Assembly (NCBI GenBank): GCA_036403515.1
Contig: DASWQV010000057.1
Coordinates: 1-18,729, forward strand
Direction: 5' to 3'
From: VRUE01 sp036403515
GTDB lineage: Bacteria > Actinomycetota > Thermoleophilia > Solirubrobacterales > 70-9
DNA: 18,729 nt
The position numbers and the translations under genes were made by a program. Shown in pieces: positions 6,215 through 13,701 of the stretch; the first letter of the stretch is position 1; each line of letters begins with the position of its first letter. The notes under the pieces were generated by a model. It saw nothing but the letters and a program-made list of their open reading frames with translations. It did not search any database and was not told where the DNA came from.

Positions 6215-7530
6215 TTTCTCCCGCCCGCTGGCTCGCCTACGAGACGATCCGGGCCAGCTTCGAGCGCGACGCGCACACCGAGCGCTTCTTTCGCGAAGCC
6301 GCCGACGAGCGCGGGCTCGACGGGCGCGAGCGCGCCCAGGCGCAGCGCCTCGCCTTCGGCGCCGTGCAGCGTCGCGGCACCACTGACGCGGGCCTCGGCC
6401 GCCTCGTCGACCGCCCCCTCCGCGAGCTCGACCCGCCGCTGGTCGCGGCCCTGCGACTGGGGATGTACGAGCTGCTCTTCGCCGACGGTACGCCTGACCA
6501 TGCTGCCGTCGACCAGGCGGTCGAGCTGGTCAAGCGGGCCGGCGCCGCCCATGCTGCGGGCCTCGTCAATGCGGTGCTGCGCCGCGCGGTCCGCGAGCGG
6601 GCGGGCCTGACGGCGTCCCTGCTCGACGACGATTCGACCCCTGAGGCGGCGGCCGTGGCGCACTCGGCGCCGCTCTGGCTGGCGCAGATGTGGTGGCGCG
6701 AGTTGGGCCCGCAGGACGCCCGATCCCTGCTCGCCGCCTGCAACGAGCCGGCCGAGCACGCCTTCCGCGTCAACACCCTCCGCACCGACATCGAGTCCGT
6801 GCTCGCCCGCCTCCGCAACGCCGGGGTAACCGCTTCCGGTGCGCCTTTTCCCCCGTATACGGGGGAAAAGCGCACCGGAAGCGAAGGGACCCCGGCGGCG
6901 GAGATGATCGTGGTGGAGGGGCAGACTGGTGGCGCTGTCCCTGCGATGGTTGCCTCGGGTGAGCTGACGCCGCAGAGCCGTGGGTCGGCGGCGGTGGTCG
7001 AGGTCCTCGACCCGCAACCGGGCGAGCACGTCCTCGACCTCTGCGCGGGGCCAGGGATCAAGACCGGCCAGATCGCCGCTCGCATGGGCGACCGCGGGGA
7101 GGTGATCTCCGTGGAGAATGACTCCGAACGCGCCGCCGAAGTGGCGAGCCAGGCCCGCCGCCTTGGCCTGCGCAGCGTCACCGTGATCGAGACCGACGCC
7201 ACTCAGGCGGGGATGACCGGCTTCGATCGGGTTCTGCTTGACGCGCCCTGTTCGGACCTCGGCGCGCTCGCCTCCCGGCCCGACGCCCGTTGGCGCAAGT
7301 CTCCAGCGACGATAGATCGGCTTGTCGAGGTGCAGTCGCAGATGCTCGAGCGGGCCCAGCAGGCCCTGCGTCCCGGCGGCACGCTGGTCTACTCGACCTG
7401 CACGATCTCCCGCCGCGAGAACGAAGATCAGCTCAGCGGCGCGGAGCACTGGCAGATCCGCCCGGACCGCGATCGCACGACCGGCTTCTTCATCGGCCGG
7501 CTGAGGCGCAATGATGCTGAAGATGAGTGA
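6211..7530 (+). CDS. rsmB: 16S rRNA (cytosine-967-C5)-methyltransferase RsmB, carrying an inserted palindrome-encoded peptide
   Basis: RsmB methylates C967 of 16S rRNA using SAM. The 439-aa protein has an N-terminal NusB-like RNA-binding domain (about 1-150), then the Nol1/Nop2/Sun core: the SAM loop LDLCAGPGIKTGQIA (from about 274), motif IV DAPCSDLG with Cys347, and motif VI STCTISRREN with the catalytic Cys397. The GTG at 6211 overlaps the fmt stop (GTGA), which decides the start. Residues 209-223 (SGAPFPPYTGEKRTG) are encoded by a 48-bp palindrome that also occurs in ribD. They fall between the AGVTA segment and the EMIVVEG strand, where homologues have a variable loop, so activity is probably kept. 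The region after motif VI looks shorter than in E. coli RsmB. The stop lies inside the next gene. Confidence 0.95.
   Translation: MISPARWLAYETIRASFERDAHTERFFREAADERGLDGRERAQAQRLAFGAVQRRGTTDAGLGRLVDRPLRELDPPLVAALRLGMYELLFADGTPDHAAVDQAVELVKRAGAAHAAGLVNAVLRRAVRERAGLTASLLDDDSTPEAAAVAHSAPLWLAQMWWRELGPQDARSLLAACNEPAEHAFRVNTLRTDIESVLARLRNAGVTASGAPFPPYTGEKRTGSEGTPAAEMIVVEGQTGGAVPAMVASGELTPQSRGSAAVVEVLDPQPGEHVLDLCAGPGIKTGQIAARMGDRGEVISVENDSERAAEVASQARRLGLRSVTVIETDATQAGMTGFDRVLLDAPCSDLGALASRPDARWRKSPATIDRLVEVQSQMLERAQQALRPGGTLVYSTCTISRRENEDQLSGAEHWQIRPDRDRTTGFFIGRLRRNDAEDE
6833..6880 (+). repeat. 48-bp protein-coding palindromic element, copy 1 (inside rsmB)
   Basis: These 48 nt are identical to 16202-16249 inside ribD. 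The element is a near-perfect palindrome centred on CCCCCGTATACGGGGG, with one unpaired C in the left arm (GCGCC against GCGC). Here the pairing extends to 6832-6882 because the flanks are GC. Its length is a multiple of three, it has no stop codon in any of the six frames, and in rsmB it adds SGAPFPPYTGEKRTG. It resembles the in-gene palindromic elements (RPEs) described in Rickettsia, but the sequence is not one I recognise. Confidence 0.85.
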
Positions 7531-7762
7531 GACGGTCGACGGGGAGAGCGTTCTGCGCCGGGCGGCCTGCCCGGGCTGCGGAGAGCCCTGGCTGCGCCCT
7601 ACGCAGCTGCCCGGCCGCTTCCGCTGCGTGTACTGTCTGCGCCGCTTCGAGCTCGTCTCGCAGTGCCCCAACTGCGGCGAACACCAAACCATTGCCCGAA
7701 TGAGCACGACCGAGGACATGACCTGCCAGACCTGCGGGGATTCGATGCTGAGGCCCGTGTGA
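7511..7762 (+). CDS. Small double zinc-ribbon protein
   Basis: This 83-aa hydrophilic protein has four paired-cysteine knuckles: CPGC (about 20-23), CVYC (about 39-42), CPNC (about 52-55) and CQTC (about 73-76), arranged as two zinc ribbons. The spacing is like that of short YfgJ/zinc-ribbons_6-type proteins, although the match is by pattern only. Its function is unknown; such ribbons usually bind protein or nucleic acid. Two starts are possible: ATG 7511 (20-nt overlap with rsmB) or ATG 7523 (8-nt overlap), and neither has a strong ribosome binding site. Its TGA overlaps a GTG of the rpe frame, and it lies inside the def-fmt-rsmB-rpe series on the same strand. It is therefore probably co-transcribed and real despite its small size. 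Confidence 0.8.
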   Translation: MMLKMSETVDGESVLRRAACPGCGEPWLRPTQLPGRFRCVYCLRRFELVSQCPNCGEHQTIARMSTTEDMTCQTCGDSMLRPV

Positions 7763-7772
7763 CCCCGGACCT

Positions 7773-7779
7773 GGGAGGG
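7773..7779 (+). promoter_or_regulatory. Ribosome binding site deciding the rpe start
   Basis: GGGAGGG lies 6 nt before TTG 7786, a normal spacing, and 18 nt before ATG 7798, which is too far. It is the main reason to place the rpe start at TTG 7786. Confidence 0.5.
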
Positions 7780-7785
7780 ACTGCC

Positions 7786-8472
7786 TTGAATGAGCGAATG
7801 AACGAGTTGCTGGTCTCGCCGCGGGTCGCGCCCTCGATCCTCTCGGCCGACTTCTCGAAGCTCGGCTCGCAGGTCGAAGAGGTGATGGCAGCCGGCGCGC
7901 GGGTGATCCACGTCGACGTGATGGATGGGCATTTCGTGCCGCCGATCACGCTTGGACCGCTGGTCGCCGGCTCAATCGCCGACCAGGTGCATGCCACCGG
8001 CGGGGTGCTCGACGTCCACCTGATGATCGAGCAGCCCGAGCGCCACATCGAGGCCTTTGCCGAGGCGGGCGCCGACTCGATCACCTTCCACGAGGAGGCG
8101 ACCCCGCACGCCAACCGCACCCTGGCCGCGATCCGCGAGCTTGGCTGCCTGGCCGGCATCGCGCTGAATCCGGGAACTCCGGCCGCGGCGCTCGCCGAGC
8201 TGCACGATCTCGCCGACATCGCCCTCTGCATGACCGTCAACCCCGGCTGGGGCGGCCAGTCGTTCATCGAGGGATCGCCCGAGAAGGTCTCCCGGCTCGT
8301 GCCGCTGGTCGGCAAGGCGAAGGTCGAGGTCGACGGCGGCATCGACGCCTCGACCGTCGGCTCGGTCGCGGCGGCTGGCGCCGCACTTTTCGTCGCCGGT
8401 TCGGCGATATTCGGCGCGGCCGATCCGGCCGCCGCCTACACCGAGATCGCCGCTGCGGCTGGCGCGGCTTAG
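7786..8472 (+). CDS. rpe: Ribulose-phosphate 3-epimerase
   Basis: Rpe interconverts ribulose 5-phosphate and xylulose 5-phosphate in the pentose phosphate pathway; ribulose 5-phosphate is also the substrate of RibBA encoded downstream. The TIM-barrel protein shows the family landmarks in order: VAPSILSADFSKLG, HVDVMDGHFVPPITLGP, DVHLMIEQPE, ALNPGTP, MTVNPGWGGQSF and VDGGID, with the phosphate-binding end FVAGSAIFG. Three in-frame starts exist: GTG 7759, overlapping the upstream stop; TTG 7786, with GGGAGG about 7 nt upstream; and ATG 7798, too far from that ribosome binding site. TTG 7786 gives 228 aa and is preferred, ATG 7798 is second choice. The 3' end overlaps the convergent antiporter gene by 4 nt. 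Confidence 0.95.
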   Translation: MNERMNELLVSPRVAPSILSADFSKLGSQVEEVMAAGARVIHVDVMDGHFVPPITLGPLVAGSIADQVHATGGVLDVHLMIEQPERHIEAFAEAGADSITFHEEATPHANRTLAAIRELGCLAGIALNPGTPAAALAELHDLADIALCMTVNPGWGGQSFIEGSPEKVSRLVPLVGKAKVEVDGGIDASTVGSVAAAGAALFVAGSAIFGAADPAAAYTEIAAAAGAA

Positions 8473-10265
8473 CGGGCGATCAGGGCACCGATCACCTCCT
8501 GCCACCACGCTTGCTCCGCCGGGTCGTCGGCGCCAACCCTCTGTGCCCGCCGCTCGCACCAGCGAGCCACCGCGCGGCGATCGCCAACCGCTACCGCGGC
8601 CTCTGAGGTGAGCGCGTAGCGGCCATCGACGAGGGCGACCAGGGCGCTCGACCTGTCCCGCCGGCTGCGCAGCACCGAGGCGACCGCGATGCCGTTGACC
8701 TCGGCCGGCGCGGAGGGGTCGTCGATCTCACCGCCTGGCCCGACCGAGAAGATCTGCGGGGAACCGCGCCGCGGCAGGCGTGGCGGCGGAGGCGCCCCAA
8801 CCGGTCCCTCGTGCCAGCGCCGGGTCAGCTCCTCGACCTGGGCACGCAGCTCGCCGCGAACGAGGATGTGCAGCTCGTCCCCCTCGCGCACCTCGGTCGA
8901 GCCACGGGGCGGGATCGCGTGGCCGTCGCGGACGATCACGTTGACCAGCGCCTCGCGCGGCAGTCCAAGTTCACGCACCAGGTGCCCGGCGGCGGCCGCG
9001 CCCGGCTTCAGGCGGTAGGAGACGACGTCGCCGCCCATGCGGCGGATCCGTCCCGACTCCAGCAGCCGCCGCGGAAGCGCCGGCTCGTCGGTGGTCAGGC
9101 CGAGTCGTCTCGCCAGTGGCTCGAAGGTCGCTCCCTGGACTAGGGTCGAGCTGACGACGACGAAGAAGACGATCGCGAACAGTTCGTGGCCACCAGCGAC
9201 GCCGGCGACGACCGGGAAGGTGGCCAGCCAGATCGGGGTCGCCCCGCGCAGGCCGGCCCAGCCGAGCATCGCCCGCTCACGCAGGCTGAAGGAGGAGAAG
9301 GCGGTCGCGACGAAGGCGGCGAGGGGACGCGCGACGCCGATCAGCACGGCCGAGAGGGCGAGACCTTCGAGCGCGACGTCGCCGAGCGTGCTGGGGAAGA
9401 CGAGCAGTCCGAGCAGGATAAAAAGGCCGATTTGGGCGACCTCGCCGACGCCCTCGTGGAAAGCGGTGATCGTGCGCCGCGCCGGCACGCTGGTTGAGCC
9501 GAGCGCCAAGGCGGTCAGGTAGACCGAGAGCAGGCCGGAGCCGTGGACGACCTCGGCCGCGCCGTAGGCGATGCCGGCGATCGCGATCGTGGCCACTGGG
9601 TAGATGCCGTCGGTTGGCAGCCGCACCTTGCTCAGGGCAAGGACCGCGAGCCGGCCCAGGCCAAGCCCGATCGCCGCTCCCAGCGCCAGCTTCAAGGCCA
9701 GCAGGCCGACCATGTCGGCGGCGCCGTAGCCGGGCTGCTGGATCCATTCGACGAAGCCGACGACCAGCAGCAGGGCCACCGGGTCGTTCATTCCCGACTC
9801 GCCCTCGAGCGAGCGAGCGAGCTGCTTCTCGAGCTGAGAGCGGCGCAGCACGGCGAAGATCGCGGCTGAGTCGGTGGCGGCGACGGCGGCGCCGACCAGC
9901 ATGCCCTCCAGGGTGCTGAGCCCAAAGATCAGCTTCGCCGCGAAGCCGGCGATGAGGGCGGTGAGGATCGTCCCAACCGTCGCCAGCGAGGCCGCCGTCC
10001 AGAGCACCGGGCGGATCTCGCCCCAGCCGGCGTTGAGGCCGCCCTCGAAGACGATCAGCACAAGTGCCACTGTGCCCAGCGTTCGGGCCAGCTCGGCGTT
10101 GTTGAAGTCGATTCCGCCGATTCCCTCCGAGCCGGCCAGCATCCCCAGCCCGAGGAAGAGCAGAAGGCCGGGGATTCGCATCCGGTCGGCGAGCAGGCCG
10201 CCGACGATGCCGGCAGCGAGCAGTGCGCCGGCAACCAGGATCAGCTCGGCGTCGTGTCCACCCAC
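8469..10265 (-). CDS. K+(Na+)/H+ antiporter, CPA1 NhaP2/CvrA type, with C-terminal RCK_C domain
   Basis: This 598-aa inner-membrane exchanger has about 12 hydrophobic segments over residues 5-390. They include the conserved VAATDSAAIFAVL (Asp132) and EGESGMNDPVALLL (Asn160-Asp161) motifs that form the ion site of CPA1 antiporters. A cytoplasmic RCK_C/TrkA-C-like domain follows (about 410-475, with LGLPREALVNVIVRDG...EVREGDELHILV), then a variable C-terminal part rich in Pro and Arg. Layout and size match NhaP2/CvrA potassium/proton antiporters (E. coli 578 aa); ion specificity cannot be read from sequence. The start is GTG at 10265, 9 nt after the stop of the flippase gene. It is the last gene of a three-gene minus-strand unit and converges on rpe with a 4-nt overlap. 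Confidence 0.92.
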   Translation of the reverse strand: MGGHDAELILVAGALLAAGIVGGLLADRMRIPGLLLFLGLGMLAGSEGIGGIDFNNAELARTLGTVALVLIVFEGGLNAGWGEIRPVLWTAASLATVGTILTALIAGFAAKLIFGLSTLEGMLVGAAVAATDSAAIFAVLRRSQLEKQLARSLEGESGMNDPVALLLVVGFVEWIQQPGYGAADMVGLLALKLALGAAIGLGLGRLAVLALSKVRLPTDGIYPVATIAIAGIAYGAAEVVHGSGLLSVYLTALALGSTSVPARRTITAFHEGVGEVAQIGLFILLGLLVFPSTLGDVALEGLALSAVLIGVARPLAAFVATAFSSFSLRERAMLGWAGLRGATPIWLATFPVVAGVAGGHELFAIVFFVVVSSTLVQGATFEPLARRLGLTTDEPALPRRLLESGRIRRMGGDVVSYRLKPGAAAAGHLVRELGLPREALVNVIVRDGHAIPPRGSTEVREGDELHILVRGELRAQVEELTRRWHEGPVGAPPPPRLPRRGSPQIFSVGPGGEIDDPSAPAEVNGIAVASVLRSRRDRSSALVALVDGRYALTSEAAVAVGDRRAVARWCERRAQRVGADDPAEQAWWQEVIGALIAR

Positions 10266-10274
10266 CGGCGCGGC

Positions 10275-11684
10275 CTAGGTGTTCTCGTCGACCGCGGCGA
10301 GGCGCATCTCGAGCTCCTCGGCGGAGCCCGGCGCCGGCACGTCCTCGGCCCGCTCGTGTGGGCGGCGGTAGATCAGGTAGAGCAGGCCGAAGAGGACGCC
10401 GGCGGCGAGCAGGAAGCCGACCTCGACCCGGTGGAACTCGTTGCTGACCAGGGGAACGAAGTTCCAGCCGATGAAGATGGCGGCGCAGGCGATCCAGCGC
10501 GCCGCGGCGCGCCGCACCTGTCCCTGGGCGACGCAGGCCTGGTTGACCGTGACCGAGCAGAGGTAGAGGCCCATCGCGGCCGTGACCAGCAGCAGTTCGC
10601 CGCGGTCGTAGCTGTACTTCTTGCTGAAGGCGATCTGCATCAGCTGCGGTCCGGCGACCAGGACGACGAGGCCGGCGAAGGCGGCGAAGGCGGCGACGCC
10701 GAGCAGGACCATCCGCACCGAGCGGTGGAACTCGCGCTCGCTATTCGGATCATCGCTGGTGTGCAGGCCCGTCAGGTGGGGCAGGATGCTCGTCGAGACC
10801 GCCTGGAAGACCTGCAGCGGCGCTCGCGCCAGCATCAGCACGTTGAAGATGAAGCCGGCGGCGGCAGCGCCCTGCAGGCCACGGACGATCAGCGGTCCGG
10901 CGTTGAGGAAGGCCTGTTCGCTGAACATGATCACCAGCACCGCCGCGGCGAAGCCGGTGCCGTGGGCCATCGAGACTGCGGGCTCGGCGTCCGCGCTTTC
11001 GGCTGGGGGAGGTGGGGCGGTGCGCGCCCGCCGGGCGAAGGCGAGCGGTACGACCATCAAGCTGAGCGACGGTGCGGCAACGATCCCGACCGCGACCGCC
11101 GACTGGCCTTCGAGCAGGCTGACCGCGACGAGCACCGCGAAGAGGGTGCGGAAGCACGACTCGGAAAGGATCAGCGCGGTGAAGAGGCCGAAGCGCTTCT
11201 GGCCGGCGAGGAAGCCGCGGGCGAAGTAGCTCGCTGCGTAGAACAGAACCGCCGAGAAGAAGACCCAGTAGAGCGTTTCGTTGCCCTCGAGCAGATCGTT
11301 CTGCAGCGGCCCGCGAAAGGCCAGCGCCAGGACCGCAAAGAGCGCCGCCAGGCCAAGCTGGATCAGCGAGGCGTTCCGCGTCGTGCCGCCGATCGGCTCG
11401 CCCTTGACGAGGTGTTCGGAAATATGGCGGGAGAGCAGCTGTTCGACCGGCCGGTAGAGGGTCGAGATCGTGATGAAGACGGCCGACCAGAGCACCGTGA
11501 TCTGCCCGTAGTCGGGCTTGGAGAGGACGTGCGAGGCGATGAAGAAGTAGACGTAGGTGATCACCCCGGTGAGACCGACCCCAACCGCCAGGAAGCTCGC
11601 GGTTTTGCCGTAGTCGGCAGTCGCTGAGCTGCCGTTCGAGGCGGCGTCCGCGGGGACCCCGGGGCCTTTGCGAAGCAGCGCCAT
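10275..11684 (-). CDS. Wzx-like polysaccharide flippase / lipopolysaccharide biosynthesis membrane protein (MVF/MATE superfamily)
   Basis: This 469-aa integral membrane protein has about 12-14 hydrophobic helices. The first segment (TASFLAVGVGLTGVITYVYFFIASHVLSKPDYGQ) is typical of Wzx/MurJ-like exporters, with the LSKPDYGQITVLWS element frequent in polysaccharide biosynthesis proteins. A polar loop (about 215-238, APPPPAESADAEPA) divides the two halves. The likely role is flipping lipid-linked glycans across the cytoplasmic membrane. Its ATG (11684) overlaps the stop of the upstream GT2 gene by one base (TGATG), so the two are translationally coupled and probably act on the same glycan. The substrate is unknown. 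Confidence 0.85.
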   Translation of the reverse strand: MALLRKGPGVPADAASNGSSATADYGKTASFLAVGVGLTGVITYVYFFIASHVLSKPDYGQITVLWSAVFITISTLYRPVEQLLSRHISEHLVKGEPIGGTTRNASLIQLGLAALFAVLALAFRGPLQNDLLEGNETLYWVFFSAVLFYAASYFARGFLAGQKRFGLFTALILSESCFRTLFAVLVAVSLLEGQSAVAVGIVAAPSLSLMVVPLAFARRARTAPPPPAESADAEPAVSMAHGTGFAAAVLVIMFSEQAFLNAGPLIVRGLQGAAAAGFIFNVLMLARAPLQVFQAVSTSILPHLTGLHTSDDPNSEREFHRSVRMVLLGVAAFAAFAGLVVLVAGPQLMQIAFSKKYSYDRGELLLVTAAMGLYLCSVTVNQACVAQGQVRRAAARWIACAAIFIGWNFVPLVSNEFHRVEVGFLLAAGVLFGLLYLIYRRPHERAEDVPAPGSAEELEMRLAAVDENT

Positions 11685-12667
11685 CAGCGCCCGGCGCCGG
11701 GCTCGTAGTGGGACGGCGGCACGTCGAGCGCCAGCTCGACCCGGCGCACCCGCTCGAAGACCCGCTGCGTCATCACCCGCTGTCCCGCCAGCAGGTCGCC
11801 GATCACGCCCAGCGCGAGCAACTGGATCGCGGCGATGAAGAGCACCGCGCCGAGGATCAGCGACTGGATGTGGCCGGTGCTGTCGCCGTTGAGAATCCAG
11901 TCGAGCAGGAAGGGCAGCCAGGCGAGCAGGGCGAGGATCCCGACCACGAGCCCGGCGCTGGCGAAGACGCGCAGCGGCTCGTAGCGGGCGTAGATGCGCA
12001 AGATCGAGAGCGCGTTGCGGCGCACGTAGCCGCCGGTCGAGTCGAAGAGCCGCGACTCGCGCGTCTGCGGGTTGGTGCCGATCTCGGCACCCTCGACCGC
12101 GACGAGCATCTTGCCCGCCTGGATCAGGCTCTCCAGCGTGTAGGTGAAGTTGTCGACGACGAGCAGGCCGAGCGCCGCCTCGCGGTTGTAGGCCCGGAAG
12201 CCAGAGGTGGTGTCGGCGATCTCGGTGCCGGAGAGCCGGTTGACCACCCAGCTGCCCAGCCGCTGAAGCGATTTCTTTGAGCCCGAGAAGTGCTCGATTT
12301 GCGACGTCTGGCGGTCGCCGACGACCATGTCGGCCTCGCCGGCCAGGATCGGCGCCAGCAGCTTGGGGATGTCAGCGCCGCGGTACTGGTTATCGGCATC
12401 GGTGTTGACGACGACGTGGGCGCCGAGCTTGAGGCAGGCGTCGAGCCCCGCCTGAAAGGCGGCCGCGAGCCCCTTGTTGTTGGTCAGGCGGACGATGTGC
12501 TCGACGCCGTGCTCGCGGGCGACGTCGACCGTGCGGTCGGTCGAGCCGTCGTCGATGACCAGGAGCTCGACCTTGTCGATCCCCGGGATCTGACGCGGGA
12601 TGTCGGCGATGGTCTGTGGGAGCGTGGCCTCCTCGTTGAGGCAGGGGATCTGGACGATCAGCTTCAT
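11684..12667 (-). CDS. Family 2 glycosyltransferase, polyprenyl-phosphate glycosyltransferase type
   Basis: The 327-aa protein has a GT-A catalytic domain: IVQIPCLNEEATL (4-16), LLVIDDGSTD (36-45), LTNNKGLAAAFQAGLD, and the metal-binding DxD motif in NTDADNQY (Asp90, Asp92). The acceptor loop is DTTSGFRAYNREA. Two C-terminal membrane helices follow (about 233-258 and 268-295). This layout is that of DPM1/GtrB-like enzymes that charge a polyprenyl phosphate with a sugar. It heads the minus-strand unit GT2-flippase-antiporter and probably supplies or extends the glycan moved by the flippase. On the minus strand a TACCCT hexamer lies 9 nt before the ATG, giving at most a 2-3 nt leader. Confidence 0.92.
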   Translation of the reverse strand: MKLIVQIPCLNEEATLPQTIADIPRQIPGIDKVELLVIDDGSTDRTVDVAREHGVEHIVRLTNNKGLAAAFQAGLDACLKLGAHVVVNTDADNQYRGADIPKLLAPILAGEADMVVGDRQTSQIEHFSGSKKSLQRLGSWVVNRLSGTEIADTTSGFRAYNREAALGLLVVDNFTYTLESLIQAGKMLVAVEGAEIGTNPQTRESRLFDSTGGYVRRNALSILRIYARYEPLRVFASAGLVVGILALLAWLPFLLDWILNGDSTGHIQSLILGAVLFIAAIQLLALGVIGDLLAGQRVMTQRVFERVRRVELALDVPPSHYEPGAGR

Positions 12668-12676
12668 GCCCGGATC

Positions 12677-12682
12677 AGGGTA
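12677..12682 (-). promoter_or_regulatory. Candidate -10 element for the GT2-flippase-antiporter operon
   Basis: On the minus strand TACCCT fits TANNNT and ends 9 nt before the ATG at 12667, so a near-leaderless transcript is possible. It is the only -10-like hexamer I noticed near the operon start. No -35 was identified. Confidence 0.3.
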
Positions 12683-12691
12683 TCCGCGCGC

Positions 12692-12718
12692 TCGGCGCGC
12701 CGGCCCCGCCGGCGCCGA
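12692..12718. terminator. Strong GC hairpin, possible terminator of the secreted-protein gene
   Basis: TCGGCGCGCCGGC (12692-12704) pairs with GCCGGCGCCGA (12708-12718) as an 11-bp stem with a 2-nt bulge and a CCC loop. It lies between the end of the secreted-protein gene and the GT2 gene start, both on the minus strand. No T-run follows, so the terminator role rests on stem strength and position only. Confidence 0.3.
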
Positions 12719-12768
12719 TCGTCCAGGGCCGGCCGGGCCTCTACCAGCCGGCCCGCTCGTCGCCGCGG

Positions 12769-13545
12769 TTACTTCCTCACTTTGCAGGGTCGTACGAGAT
12801 GCCCCGAGATTTCATTGCCATTGGCGAATATGTCGCGGACCTTGGCCAATTGCTTGTCGTGGTGGCATTCGCCTTCGAGGTAGCTCTGCTGCTCGCCGTG
12901 ATAGTTGAATAGGCGATGGAGAGTGAGATCGAACTTGGTCAGTGAGCCACTGCCGCCCGCGATGACCGGAATTCTCGCAACCGAGCGCAAGCCGTAGGGG
13001 CCGTGGTTCTCCCTCTTGATCTTCACCGTGGTGATGACCGCCGTCGGTGATGGCACCGGGACGTAGGCGTGGATGAACAGCGTGGTCACGTTGCCCTTCA
13101 CCCCACCGTTGAAGGCGACCACCTTCCCCGAAGCGGAAAAGGGGATCGATTCCGGGAACGCCACTCGCACGGTCGTGTGGCCCCTGCCGACGATCGACGT
13201 CGGGCACGACCTTTCGGCCGCCCGGGTGTCCTGGGCGATCAGCTTGCCTTCGCTGCAGGCCGGCAGGCCCTCGGCGTTGACATAGCCGTCCTTGGCCGTG
13301 TCGATGACCACTTCTCTCAGCGCCGGCGGCTGCGAGCCATCGTTTGTGGCGATACCGCCGCTCACTATCAGGGTTATCGGCTCCGGTGTTCCTTCCGGCA
13401 ACGCGACTGGGTAGACGTCGCCGTTCAAGGTGAGGATCAGGTTCCCCGCTCGCACTACCACTGGCTTTGACGCGGTCGCGATCCCTGCGGTCGCGGCTAC
13501 GATCATGCCTGCAAGGACGAGCGTCCAGGTCAGGTACTTGCGCAT
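12769..13545 (-). CDS. Secreted protein of unknown family
   Basis: This 258-aa protein has a clear Sec signal peptide: MRKY, a hydrophobic core (TWTLVLAGMIVAATAG) and an AxA site in IATA-SKP (about residues 22-26). The mature part is rich in beta-forming and polar residues, with four cysteines (in PACSEG, RSCPTS, EGECHHD and VRPCKV) that could form two disulphides. I do not recognise a domain. ATG 13545 is chosen because AAGGAG lies 7 nt upstream and translation begins with the signal peptide; a longer frame to 13614 has neither. A promoter nearly identical to the one in front of the metal-transport-like genes lies at 13587-13616, pointing at this gene. It is therefore probably under the MerR regulator encoded next to it. 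Codon use is less GC3-biased than in the housekeeping genes. Confidence 0.85.
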   Translation of the reverse strand: MRKYLTWTLVLAGMIVAATAGIATASKPVVVRAGNLILTLNGDVYPVALPEGTPEPITLIVSGGIATNDGSQPPALREVVIDTAKDGYVNAEGLPACSEGKLIAQDTRAAERSCPTSIVGRGHTTVRVAFPESIPFSASGKVVAFNGGVKGNVTTLFIHAYVPVPSPTAVITTVKIKRENHGPYGLRSVARIPVIAGGSGSLTKFDLTLHRLFNYHGEQQSYLEGECHHDKQLAKVRDIFANGNEISGHLVRPCKVRK

Positions 13546-13586
13546 TTGGTGTCTCCTTGTCGGTGGCGATGACATCGCCGCGCACC

Positions 13587-13616
13587 ATTCACCTTCAACC
13601 CGGCTTGAAGTCAAGG
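13587..13616 (-). promoter_or_regulatory. MerR-type promoter/operator of the secreted-protein gene
   Basis: On the minus strand a TTGACT -35 is followed by a 19-nt spacer and AATGGT as -10. The spacer holds the perfect inverted repeat CTTCAA-GCCGGG-TTGAAG (13593-13610). A dyad within an over-long 19-nt spacer is the hallmark of MerR-family activation. Apart from three substitutions the site matches the one at 14170-14200. Confidence 0.65.
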
Positions 13617-13701
13617 GCCGCCGAGATTTCGCCTCGCACGAAGGCGCCGATGAGGGACGTCGAGGACCATTGCGCCCCTCGGCGGTGAAGGTTCGGGAGT
13701 G

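Noticed and set aside
10254..11627. Long plus-strand open frame opposite the flippase gene
   Set aside because: The minus-strand product is a clear polytopic membrane protein; the plus-strand translation is charged low-complexity antisense.
13546..13614. Longer start for the secreted protein
   Set aside because: It would bury the signal peptide and include the MerR operator; the ATG at 13545 has a good ribosome binding site.
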